IMG/VR virus record: IMGVR_UViG_3300006059_000120
Span: 1 to 21,398 of that record
Origin: a virus
Direction: 5' to 3' (one strand)
Length of the DNA: 21,398 nt
Made by a program: the position numbers and the translations under genes. This document shows, piece by piece, positions 14,545 through 21,191 of this stretch (position 1 is its first letter; each line of letters starts with the position of its first letter). The notes under the pieces are model-generated. The model was not told the origin of the DNA, did not search any database, and worked only from the letters and a program-made list of their open reading frames with translations.

Positions 14545-15410
14545 AATTGGCTTTGAACATGACCAGCAATGCTAGCGAGTTCGCAAGGAATCTCGACGAG
14601 TATTGCAGCGTCAGCAGCAAGGGCTATGGTGTCGCGCTAAACGACCAGGCTCGCAATTTTTGTCAGGATGCCGACGGTGGGCTTTATAGCGAATTCCGAA
14701 AAATCAGGCCGAAAAGTGATTCTATTCTTGCCGCTGCAAAAGGTCGAAACTTCCGCGTCGCACGCATGAGCAGCACATCGCTTGTTCCGACTGCCGGCGG
14801 TGTGTCTGCGCGGGCAATGGCGAAGGCGACGCAGCTTCTTGGCGGTCAGAAAAGCGAATTGTTTAACGCTGACAACCTCAAAGTCGTCAAGTTTGGTAAA
14901 AGCGGAGTCAACAAAAACCGCATCATCCGGCGTGGTGGAAAGTCCTCGCTGCGAGCGTATCAACTGACTTCCGAACAGCTCTCGGCAGCGTTGAACGAGC
15001 CATATTCCAATGGCGGAAAAAAGGGCGACAATGTTCGCCGGCTGAATCTTCGTGCGTTGTCTGTTCTTTTGGAACTTCTTTACCGTCGCAACGCCACGCA
15101 CGGTGGAACAATGGCGATTCAGTGGCTGCATAAGCAATGGAAGCGCAACCAGTGGGGGCAGAAGATCGGCGGTGTCTTGGAAGCGCGCAGCGCGGCGACC
15201 GGCCATCAAATCATCGGCACGGTGGAATTTAAAAAGGGTGTCAGTGGATCGCTGGAAAGCGTCATTATTTCCGGCTTTGTCCCCGGCACGGCGGAACAAG
15301 AGCAAAAGCATAACATCCTAGATAAAGTTTTTGCCGTCCGCTCGGCCTCGCTATTGCAGGCCATTGAGAACGCGCACAAGAAGGCCGCACGCGAAAGGGG
15401 GCTTGCATGA
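14541..15410 (+). CDS. Putative tail completion / minor tail protein (Z position)
   Basis: Start at ATG 14541 chosen by ATGA overlap with the previous gene, instead of the in-frame TTG at 14529. The 289-aa protein begins with a helix (TSNASEFARNLDEYCSVS), has a basic middle, and a beta/helix C-terminal domain (GQKIGGVLEARSAATGHQIIG). It sits exactly where lambda Z, the tail-terminator partner, would be, but is longer (Z is 192 aa). I do not recognise the family by sequence. Ends with ATGA overlap with the next gene. Confidence 0.6.
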   Translation: MKLALNMTSNASEFARNLDEYCSVSSKGYGVALNDQARNFCQDADGGLYSEFRKIRPKSDSILAAAKGRNFRVARMSSTSLVPTAGGVSARAMAKATQLLGGQKSELFNADNLKVVKFGKSGVNKNRIIRRGGKSSLRAYQLTSEQLSAALNEPYSNGGKKGDNVRRLNLRALSVLLELLYRRNATHGGTMAIQWLHKQWKRNQWGQKIGGVLEARSAATGHQIIGTVEFKKGVSGSLESVIISGFVPGTAEQEQKHNILDKVFAVRSASLLQAIENAHKKAARERGLA

Positions 15411-15901
15411 TGACGCTCGACCAAGTTCAGCCGACAGTCCTTGGCATTGTGCGCGGTATCCCTGCGCTTAATCCAAACGGCAACCCAATTAGTAATCGCG
15501 ACATCATGGTTTTCGCCAACACCGGCCAACAGGCGACGCAAAGCGAAAAAAACCTGAAGGACTACGGAATCAGCATCGAGATTTCCTTTCCGATTGGCGC
15601 AACCATTTCCGACCAGACTTTGACGCAAAACGATACTCCGAACAACTCCGGCCTCGCCTTGCTGGACACAATCACCGTTATCTGCGTCCGCACGAATCCA
15701 AAGGTCAACACCGGAGCTGAATCGCTGAATGTCTTCGTCCTGGTAAGCCAAATCATCAAGGCGATTTTATCATGGCGTCCAGCAAACAAGACAGAGCGCG
15801 GATTCAAGCTGAATCCAGAGCGGCCGTTTGAGCCAGACTTTGAGGATATCGGCTGCGAAACCTACGATGTCCGAGTCCGTAAAAAAATCATCATCCCCTG
15901 A
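15407..15901 (+). CDS. Putative tail terminator protein (U position)
   Basis: 164 aa in the U position (between Z-like and tail tube genes). Size and strand pattern (ITVICVRTNPK, LNVFVLVSQIIKAILSWRP, YDVRVRKKIIIP) fit an alpha/beta tail terminator, which caps tail polymerisation and joins head to tail. Starts at ATGATGA (ATG 15407 or 15410), the TGA being the previous gene's stop. Evidence is positional and structural only. Confidence 0.6.
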   Translation: MMTLDQVQPTVLGIVRGIPALNPNGNPISNRDIMVFANTGQQATQSEKNLKDYGISIEISFPIGATISDQTLTQNDTPNNSGLALLDTITVICVRTNPKVNTGAESLNVFVLVSQIIKAILSWRPANKTERGFKLNPERPFEPDFEDIGCETYDVRVRKKIIIP

Positions 15902-15908
15902 CAGCTTT

Positions 15909-16052
15909 ATGAAAACTGAAACCAAAACCAAGCATCCAGCTGCGACAAGTATTCCGCCTGAAACCGTAAAACGCGATTCCGACCCGACGGAACACCCGCC
16001 GAAAGTCAAGGAACAGACCGCCGAGGAGCCTGCACAGACCGAAGAAAAGTAG
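15909..16052 (+). CDS. Short charged, Pro/Glu/Lys-rich peptide (47 aa)
   Basis: ATG 15909 follows the CTTTATG context used by neighbours. The 47-aa product is composed almost wholly of Lys, Glu, Thr and Pro and is certainly disordered. It is transcribed between tail terminator and tail tube. The 24-bp repeat (copy 2) begins within its last codons. It may be a real small gene or simply an open linker; function unknown. Confidence 0.45.
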   Translation: MKTETKTKHPAATSIPPETVKRDSDPTEHPPKVKEQTAEEPAQTEEK

Positions 16053-16068
16053 GCGTCCCCGCTTTTAT
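16045..16068 (+). repeat. 24-bp repeat, copy 2, over the stop of the 47-aa gene
   Basis: Identical to 11296-11319. Again spans a TAG stop preceded by Lys codons and is followed, 30 bases on, by an ATG. Two exact copies at the same gene-junction position argue for a function at the DNA or RNA level. Confidence 0.75.
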
Positions 16069-16097
16069 AGGCAAGTAAACCGCAACCGAAAAACTTT

Positions 16098-16673
16098 ATG
16101 CAAGCACAACCAAGAATTGTCGGCAATCACGTCTATTTCTTTCGCGACGGAGATCCGTTCACTGTTCCCGGTGCAGGCGTCGCCAGCCGCACCGCCAAGC
16201 CAGGTATCACCGACGCCGGTTGGATTGAGTTCGGCAACGTGAACAAGCTGGACATCGTCCACGACAAGGAAGAAAAGGAGATTTACGCGCCGGCGCCGAG
16301 TCGCCTTGAGCTTTTCGACGTGCTTCAAAATAAGCGCAAAACGAGCATCAAGTTCGACACGCAGAACTTGACGCCCATCGCTTACGAATTGGCGTTTCAC
16401 ACCAAGCCGCTGACTGGCGCGGGTGCCAACGCTGCCGCTGCCGCTGCAAATCAGGCCGCTTTCAACCCGGGTTCAGGCAACCCGATCAAGGGATGGTTGC
16501 ACGTCGAACAGTTCGGCCCCGACAGCGATGTCACGCCAATCAATACGGTTGACCTTTATGTGTATCTGGCCTTGGACGGCGACCTGAAGTTTGATGAAAA
16601 CGTCGTCGCGGTTTCGATGCAGGCTACCAAGCTCACCAGCACGCTCAATGTCGGCGCTTTGATTGCCGGCTAA
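16098..16673 (+). CDS. Major tail tube protein (V position)
   Basis: Forms the tail tube of the siphovirus. 191 aa with the pattern of tail tube proteins: N-terminal strands, AGWIEFGNVNKLDIVHDKEE (residues about 40-59), EIYAPAPSRLELFDVLQNKRKTSIKF in outline, a central Ala-rich loop (GANAAAAAANQ), and a C-terminal beta region (TVDLYVYLALDGDLKFDEN). It is the expected neighbour of the tail terminator and is followed in lambda by the chaperone genes; here a cassette of exported proteins intervenes. ATG 16098 in a CTTTATG context. Confidence 0.75.
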   Translation: MQAQPRIVGNHVYFFRDGDPFTVPGAGVASRTAKPGITDAGWIEFGNVNKLDIVHDKEEKEIYAPAPSRLELFDVLQNKRKTSIKFDTQNLTPIAYELAFHTKPLTGAGANAAAAAANQAAFNPGSGNPIKGWLHVEQFGPDSDVTPINTVDLYVYLALDGDLKFDENVVAVSMQATKLTSTLNVGALIAG

Positions 16674-16682
16674 AAAATCACC

Positions 16683-16946
16683 ATGAGGACGCTTTGTGCC
16701 ATCTTGCTCGCGCTGCTGGTTGGCGCGAGCGTTGTTTTAGCTCAATACACGACCAATCCGCCATCCGTTGTCACAAACATCTTTGTTTTCACGACGAACG
16801 CGCCTGGGTTGAACACCAATGCATTTGTGTTCAACACAAACGCGCCGAACGTCTGGACAAACCGATTTGTATTCACAACAAATTCTCCCGGGAAAGTGGT
16901 CAACACAAATAGTTTCACGACCAACGCTCCTGGCAATCACCCATGA
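16683..16946 (+). CDS. Secreted Asn/Thr-rich tandem-repeat protein (87 aa)
   Basis: Signal peptide at residues 1-20 (MRTLCAILLALLVGASVVLA|Q). The mature part is four imperfect units of about 15 residues with the pattern TN-x-FVF-x-TNAPG. Such short beta-turn repeats suggest an elongated, surface or matrix-like peptide. First gene of the exported cassette between tail tube and chaperone. ATG 16683 lies 7 bases after the tail tube stop; its TGA overlaps the next ATG. No family recognised. Confidence 0.7.
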   Translation: MRTLCAILLALLVGASVVLAQYTTNPPSVVTNIFVFTTNAPGLNTNAFVFNTNAPNVWTNRFVFTTNSPGKVVNTNSFTTNAPGNHP

Positions 16947-18478
16947 GTCGTTTTTTTTTATTCACGGCGTTTCTGCTTTTGGCTTCATTGATTGAAGTCT
17001 CGGCGCAGAGCTTCACAAACATCAATGTAGGATCGTCTGCCAACGCGCACGATGGAGATCCGCTGCGTGTTGCGTTTGAAAAGGTCAACAGAAACTTCAT
17101 GCAGGTATCTAACATGTTCGGTTTGACCGTCACAAATGTTCAGGTTGACTCAAATTGCACGGCCTATGTTGTCGGGCAGACGTTGCATATTGGTGTTCCG
17201 ATTTCGAATGCGACTGTTTTAACCAATGGCGGCGGAGCCGTGACTGTGAACTCGTCTGGCGTGATTTCCGCTTTGAGTTCCGGCGGCGGGACACTGACGC
17301 TGGACGCCAGCGGGAATGTTTCGGTGCGCGGCTCTGGCGGTGGGTATATTTCACTGGACGACGCAGGTAATGCCAACTTTGGCGCATCGGGTTCAATTTT
17401 ATCCATTGACCCAAGCGGAAACATAGCCATTGAAGCTGTCAATGGAATAGAATTAGTTGGTTACACCTACGGAGAATCCATCTCAATGCCGGGAGACGGT
17501 TCGGTGTCCATGACTGGCCTTGGTGGCGGCTATGTCACCGCAGATGGAGACGGAAATGTTACTTTTGCTGGGCCGGGTGGAAGCATTTTCAGTTCCAGCA
17601 CAGGTGAAGCTGGTATGCAAAGTTCTACCGGCGGGGCATTCAATCTTGACGGGAATGGTAACGCAATGGTTCACGGCGCGGGGAACACGCTCGATGGTGA
17701 CGGCAATGTGGTGAACTCTGCGGGTGAAGTAAGTCTCACGGGTGGCAGCTTCTCGCAGCCAATAATCATCGAAGGCACCGCAACCGGCGGGAACATTACT
17801 GTCGGCGGCGCGAGCAGCGGAAACGGTGGCGACATTTCCATCACAGGCGGTATTGGAGCACCCGGATTTCCGGGTGGCAATGTGTCTATTTCAGATGCTG
17901 GTGGTAACAGCATTGTTTTCGATGGTTCTCAAAACTTAACCATAACCGGCAGCGGTGGCGGCTATTTACATGGTGATAACACTGGCGCAGTGAGCATGAC
18001 TGATATTAACGGGGCGTATGTTGGCGTGGACGGAACTGGCGGGGCAATATCTACAAGTCCCAGCGGGGCCAGTGTATCGGCGGTGGCTAGCGGGGATGCG
18101 TCCATGACTGGCAGCGGGCACGGCAGCTTTGTCGCAGACAGCGTCGGTAATGTGACCGCGACCGGACACGGCGGCGGGTATTTTACCGCAGACGGCAATG
18201 GGATTGCTTTTCTCTGGGGCTCTGGCGGCGGCGCGATTTACGCTGACGATTCTGGTAACTCGGAGATGGATAGCTCGGATGGTTCAGGCATTGTTGTGAC
18301 CCATAATGGAAACGTCAACATTTATAATTCGGGCGGAGCCTCTATTGCTATAGATGGCCCCGGCAACATTGCAATTCTACCAGTCAGCGGTGCGGCAGTC
18401 TCAATAGCCACTGTTGAGGGCGACACATTCTACGCCCACACGGATTCGGGATATTTAGTTTGGACAACATCACCATAA
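16943..18478 (+). CDS. Secreted Gly-rich beta-repeat protein with phage tail-fibre-like N-terminus
   Basis: Residues 1-21 are a signal peptide (LLLASLIEVSA|Q). Just behind it comes GDPLRVAFEKVNRNF (38-52), a motif widely seen near the N-terminus of phage tail fibres and their adsorption proteins. The remaining 430 residues are a Gly/Ser/Asp/Asn-rich repeat of about 20 residues with the pattern GxGGGYxxxDxxGNxxxxG, likely a beta-helix or beta-solenoid, ending in a short different tip (GDTFYAHTDSGYLVWTTSP). A signal peptide on a fibre-like protein is unusual. Starts by ATGA overlap. It could be a virion fibre or a secreted surface protein. Confidence 0.72.
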   Translation: MSRFFLFTAFLLLASLIEVSAQSFTNINVGSSANAHDGDPLRVAFEKVNRNFMQVSNMFGLTVTNVQVDSNCTAYVVGQTLHIGVPISNATVLTNGGGAVTVNSSGVISALSSGGGTLTLDASGNVSVRGSGGGYISLDDAGNANFGASGSILSIDPSGNIAIEAVNGIELVGYTYGESISMPGDGSVSMTGLGGGYVTADGDGNVTFAGPGGSIFSSSTGEAGMQSSTGGAFNLDGNGNAMVHGAGNTLDGDGNVVNSAGEVSLTGGSFSQPIIIEGTATGGNITVGGASSGNGGDISITGGIGAPGFPGGNVSISDAGGNSIVFDGSQNLTITGSGGGYLHGDNTGAVSMTDINGAYVGVDGTGGAISTSPSGASVSAVASGDASMTGSGHGSFVADSVGNVTATGHGGGYFTADGNGIAFLWGSGGGAIYADDSGNSEMDSSDGSGIVVTHNGNVNIYNSGGASIAIDGPGNIAILPVSGAAVSIATVEGDTFYAHTDSGYLVWTTSP

Positions 18479-18486
18479 ACAAAATT

Positions 18487-18879
18487 ATGAAAAAAATCAT
18501 CATCATCGGCGTTGCGGCATTGCTGGCAACGACAACCATTACCAACGCGCAGAACGTCGCCACCAACACGGCAGTTCTGGCTGCTCAATGTCAGGTCGTG
18601 CGTGCGGAGATTCAGGCGACGTTTTACACCGTCGCGCCGAGTCCGTATCAACCGGGTGGCACCATGGCGGCTTTGAACACGAACAACATCGCCAAGATTC
18701 CGGCGGTGGTGTCCGCGATGACCGGCGGCAAGGTCACAATCGCGTCTGACGCCAGCCCGACCATCATGGCGAACGCGCTGGCCGCGACGCTCTCGGCGGT
18801 ATCGAATCCTCCGCGACGGTATGCCGACCTGACCAACTCGCTCGCGCAGTTGAACGCGGGATGGGCGGCGGCGCAGTAA
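18487..18879 (+). CDS. Secreted helical hypothetical protein (130 aa)
   Basis: Signal peptide at residues 1-21 (MKKIIIIGVAALLATTTITNA|Q). The mature part has Ala/Thr/Asn-rich helical and loop segments, with a conserved-looking PSPYQPGGTMAAL and a C-terminal RRYADLTNSLAQLNAGWAAAQ. No catalytic motif seen. ATG 18487 (Lys-rich start) chosen over the in-frame upstream ATG at 18460, which would hide the signal peptide behind nine extra residues. Part of the exported cassette. Confidence 0.65.
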   Translation: MKKIIIIGVAALLATTTITNAQNVATNTAVLAAQCQVVRAEIQATFYTVAPSPYQPGGTMAALNTNNIAKIPAVVSAMTGGKVTIASDASPTIMANALAATLSAVSNPPRRYADLTNSLAQLNAGWAAAQ

Positions 18880-18901
18880 TCCGTAGTTGAATGGAATCAG
18901 T

Positions 18902-19255
18902 ATGACCGACAAATGGCGCAAGCAGGTCAATGAAATCAGCGAGCGGACAAACGTGACCGTCTCGGTGGCGACGGCTTGGTCGCTGGCAGTCGCGCTGGTT
19001 GTCGGTGTCGTGGCCATGAACAGTGTTGTCTCAAACATTCGCGCCGGTCAGAACGAGATTTTGAATGAGTTGAAGGTGATGAACGAAACTGCGGTTGACC
19101 ATACCGAGATGCAGCAGTTCTGCGACAATTTGCGCGAGGTAAACGAGAAGTTGCCGCTCAAGGTGCCACCGTTCCCAAATAATCACCCGCACGTCGGGAT
19201 GGCGGCTGCGGTTCTTCCCGAAACCAGAATAACAATGAGGAAGGACGAACGGTGA
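18902..19255 (+). CDS. Small membrane protein with periplasmic coiled-coil, spanin- or holin-like
   Basis: One transmembrane segment at about residues 25-45 (VATAWSLAVALVVGVVAMNSVV) after a short N-terminal helix, then a helical region with heptad-like spacing (IRAGQNEILNELKVMNE). This layout resembles i-spanins or XhlA-like lysis accessory proteins, but there is no matching lipoprotein gene, so the call is only 'membrane protein'. ATG 18902 follows CAGT with no SD. Its TGA overlaps the next gene's GTG (GTGA). Confidence 0.6.
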   Translation: MTDKWRKQVNEISERTNVTVSVATAWSLAVALVVGVVAMNSVVSNIRAGQNEILNELKVMNETAVDHTEMQQFCDNLREVNEKLPLKVPPFPNNHPHVGMAAAVLPETRITMRKDER

Positions 19256-19446
19256 ACAACAATCTTTCAACTATCTTTGCAAATCCGCATCTGCGTTGGT
19301 GCGGTATTATGCTCGCTGCGATAACCATTGCTGGCGTTTGGCTTCCGGCTTACAAGCCGCAGTTTGATGCGACGGCAAAGATTGTCATGCTTTACGCCAT
19401 CGCTGCGGCTGCAAACTCGACTCCGCAACCGCCGAAGCCAGTATGA
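19252..19446 (+). CDS. Small holin-like membrane protein (64 aa)
   Basis: GTG start at 19252 overlaps the previous TGA; AGGAAGG lies about 12 bases upstream. The 64-aa product has a hydrophobic segment at about residues 18-33 (GIMLAAITIAGVWLP) and a second weaker one (IVMLYAIAAAA), plus a Pro-rich end, consistent with a class II holin. The in-frame reading beyond its TGA continues for 28 codons with a further hydrophobic segment (see 19471). Confidence 0.55.
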   Translation: MNNNLSTIFANPHLRWCGIMLAAITIAGVWLPAYKPQFDATAKIVMLYAIAAAANSTPQPPKPV

Positions 19447-19470
19447 CACAAGTCGGCTATTTTCTCGGCG

Positions 19471-19533
19471 ATGCTGGTGGCCGTAGCCATCGGGGCGGCG
19501 CGAAGTTACGCAAAAACAAACAAATCGAAATGA
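19471..19533 (+). CDS. Tiny hydrophobic reading frame (20 aa), possibly a frameshifted small gene
   Basis: ATG 19471 to TGA 19533: a short hydrophobic stretch (LVAVAIGAA) and a basic end, in the same frame as the preceding gene and separated from it by only one TGA. Its stop overlaps the next start (ATGA at 19530). It may be a real mini-gene, the continuation of the preceding gene split by a stop, or the body of a gene that begins at ATG 19443 and lost one base. Too short for certainty. Confidence 0.3.
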   Translation: MLVAVAIGAARSYAKTNKSK

Positions 19534-20126
19534 AACGTATGAAGTTCAATAAATGGATTCTCGCACTCGCCGCAGTTGGCGTCATCATGGCCGCGTCCGC
19601 TGTTCGGGCGCAGACCGCGCAGACCAATCCGCCCGCGTCGTTTTGGGGCGGGCTTGGCGAGGCTGGTCAGGCGTTCGTGAACATCTTCAAGAGCGACACC
19701 AATGCGATCGGCTCGACCACATGGGTAGCGGTTCCGTTTGCGTCCTACGACGTGAGCATGAAGAAAATCGGTGGAGGCGTTGCAGCCATCTATCCTGTGG
19801 CGAACACCCCGCTGTATGTCGGTGCGCGACTGGAAAACATCAACGGCACATGGACGACCCCCAGCTTGCAGGTGCAGTTGAAGAAGAAAATCACAGTGGC
19901 CGGGATGTCGGTTACACCATTCGGCGTTGGTGGCACGGCAATCGTGAACGGCAACGTCGCGGCCTACGTCGGGTTGGGTGTGTATGTTGACTTCGTGGAC
20001 TTCACCATCAAAAGCAACCCGGCATCGTTCGGCTTTATGGGTGATTACGAGTCGTGGGGCGGTCTGCCAGCGACGTGCGGCACGAAGCGGGCGAACGCCG
20101 GGCCATGCCTGAAGCTCTCGTTCTGA
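19530..20126 (+). CDS. Secreted, outer-membrane-like beta-rich protein (198 aa)
   Basis: Signal peptide at residues 1-27 (WILALAAVGVIMAASAVRA|Q), hence ATG 19530 rather than ATG 19443. The mature part alternates beta strands (TTWVAVPFASYDVSMKKIGGG, LYVGARLENINGTW, TPSLQVQLKKKITVAG, NVAAYVGLGVYVDFVDFTI in segments) and ends with KLSF, a C-terminal Phe like outer-membrane beta-barrels. Two Cys near the end (TCGTK, GPCLK) could form a disulfide. Might sit in the host outer membrane, for example to block receptors; that is inference. Member of the exported cassette. Confidence 0.65.
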   Translation: MKRMKFNKWILALAAVGVIMAASAVRAQTAQTNPPASFWGGLGEAGQAFVNIFKSDTNAIGSTTWVAVPFASYDVSMKKIGGGVAAIYPVANTPLYVGARLENINGTWTTPSLQVQLKKKITVAGMSVTPFGVGGTAIVNGNVAAYVGLGVYVDFVDFTIKSNPASFGFMGDYESWGGLPATCGTKRANAGPCLKLSF

Positions 20127-20128
20127 CC

Positions 20129-20248
20129 ATGCTTGGAAACAATAACAACTGGAACAGCCTGCCAAAATTCGTGCGAGCCGCCATTGTTGGCGGTTTCACG
20201 ATTCTGGCGGGGGAGGTTTTGTGGTGGTTGCAAACCATTGCGTTTTGA
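20129..20248 (+). CDS. Very small membrane protein (39 aa), holin-like
   Basis: ATG 20129 directly follows the previous stop (2 bases). The 39-aa product has a single hydrophobic segment (AAIVGGFTILAGEVLWWLQT). The TGA is shared with the next ATG (TGATG at 20246-20250). Such tiny membrane proteins in phages often act in lysis. A longer reading from ATG 20105 would overlap the preceding gene. Confidence 0.5.
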   Translation: MLGNNNNWNSLPKFVRAAIVGGFTILAGEVLWWLQTIAF

Positions 20249-20796
20249 TGAAGAACAACGGACATTTTCTGACGCAGTTGGAAGTCACGCCTTTGGATGA
20301 CGGAATCCACTGGCGTCTGGATGAGCCACTGAAATTCCGTGACAAGCGCGGCGACATTCATTGCGTCCACAAGGGTTTCGTGACGGACTTTGCCACCATT
20401 CCGCCGCTGGCGTTCATCGCGGGATTGTTCTTGTCGTTTCTTGTCCCATTTGATGTCGGCTGCGCGTGGACTCACTGGCTGCGTCCGCTGCTATGGGCGG
20501 CACCGCTGACGCTGTTCGCGCTGTTTGTGGTGCTTGTGTCCGACTCGTTCAACTGTGACGACAGCGGTGCATCAAAACTCAATGCACCGGCAACACTGCA
20601 CGATGACGGCTACAAACGGGCGCGGCTCGGCAGGAAATGGTCTGACGTGCGTATGAAGCTGTACTGGGACAGGCTGCTTCGTGAGGCGTGCCTGGCTAAC
20701 GGCGTCAGTCCGTGGATCGCGTGGACGGTGTGGGGCGCGGTCGCGACATTCGGGTGGCTGTGCTGGCACGGTAAGAAGCCTTTAACAGAAATCTAA
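20248..20796 (+). CDS. DUF1353 family protein with an inserted membrane segment
   Basis: The core fits DUF1353, a small phage-associated family: WRLDEPLKFRD, GFVTDFATIPP (43-53), ATLHDDGYK (115-123), a SDVRMKLYWDRLLREA helix and NGVSPWIAWTVWGAVATFGW (151-170). Between TDFATIPP and the LHDDGY block it has about 60 residues, with strongly hydrophobic stretches (AFIAGLFLSFLVPF, PLLWAAPLTLFALFVVLVS), where the family normally has about 20, so a membrane hairpin seems to have been inserted. Start at ATG 20248 by TGATG. Its molecular function is unknown to me. Confidence 0.78.
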   Translation: MKNNGHFLTQLEVTPLDDGIHWRLDEPLKFRDKRGDIHCVHKGFVTDFATIPPLAFIAGLFLSFLVPFDVGCAWTHWLRPLLWAAPLTLFALFVVLVSDSFNCDDSGASKLNAPATLHDDGYKRARLGRKWSDVRMKLYWDRLLREACLANGVSPWIAWTVWGAVATFGWLCWHGKKPLTEI

Positions 20797-20804
20797 AACA
20801 CTTT

Positions 20805-21191
20805 ATGGACGCAACAAACACCAAAACCACAATGCTCGGCGGCTCACAGTTCACCGTCGAGTTTACCGACGGCAACCAAAAGACCGTCACCGTGAAACAG
20901 CTTCCCATTCGAAAGATGGAAGCATACCTCGAAGCCCAGCAGGACGAAATCAAGATGATTGAACTCGTTGTGCCGGACTTGCCGCCGACACTGATTGACT
21001 CGCTCAAGCCGGAATCGCACGAAGCTCTGGTTGCCGAGATTGAAAAGGTCAACGCCGATTTTTTCTCACGCTGGTTCAGCCGTCTTCAGGCGCGGGTGGA
21101 ACGGGTGGCTCCCGGCGTGATGAGTCGTCGGCTCGCCGCGCTGTCCGAATCGCCGATTTCGTCGCCGAAACGTGCATCGTCACCGGCCTGA
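20805..21191 (+). CDS. Tail assembly chaperone, short form (gpG-like)
   Basis: Located before the presumed tape measure gene, as lambda G. The N-terminal domain is beta then helical (TMLGGSQFTVEFTDGNQKTVTV, VKQLPIRKMEAYLEAQQDEI), followed by helices up to residue 87. A slippery heptamer at codons 86-87 allows -1 frameshifting to a longer product that uses the frame ending at 21394. Unshifted, it ends in a Ser/Arg-rich tail of about 40 aa. ATG 20805 in a CTTTATG context. Confidence 0.75.
   Translation: MDATNTKTTMLGGSQFTVEFTDGNQKTVTVKQLPIRKMEAYLEAQQDEIKMIELVVPDLPPTLIDSLKPESHEALVAEIEKVNADFFSRWFSRLQARVERVAPGVMSRRLAALSESPISSPKRASSPA

Noticed and set aside
16737-16940. Minus-strand small frames opposite the secreted repeat gene
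   Set aside because: Open only because the repeat codons lack reverse-strand stops; the plus frame has a signal peptide and overlap with its neighbour.
17200-18400. Repeated Gly-rich DNA resembling a CRISPR or satellite array
   Set aside because: The repeats are imperfect, have no constant spacers and are explained by the protein repeat of a long open frame.
19443-19529. N-terminal extension of the secreted protein from ATG 19443
   Set aside because: Although ATG 19443 overlaps the previous stop, it would place 29 polar residues before a textbook signal peptide; ATG 19530 fits better.
20035-20475. 146-aa minus-strand frame
   Set aside because: Antisense of two better supported genes, including DUF1353, and without motifs.
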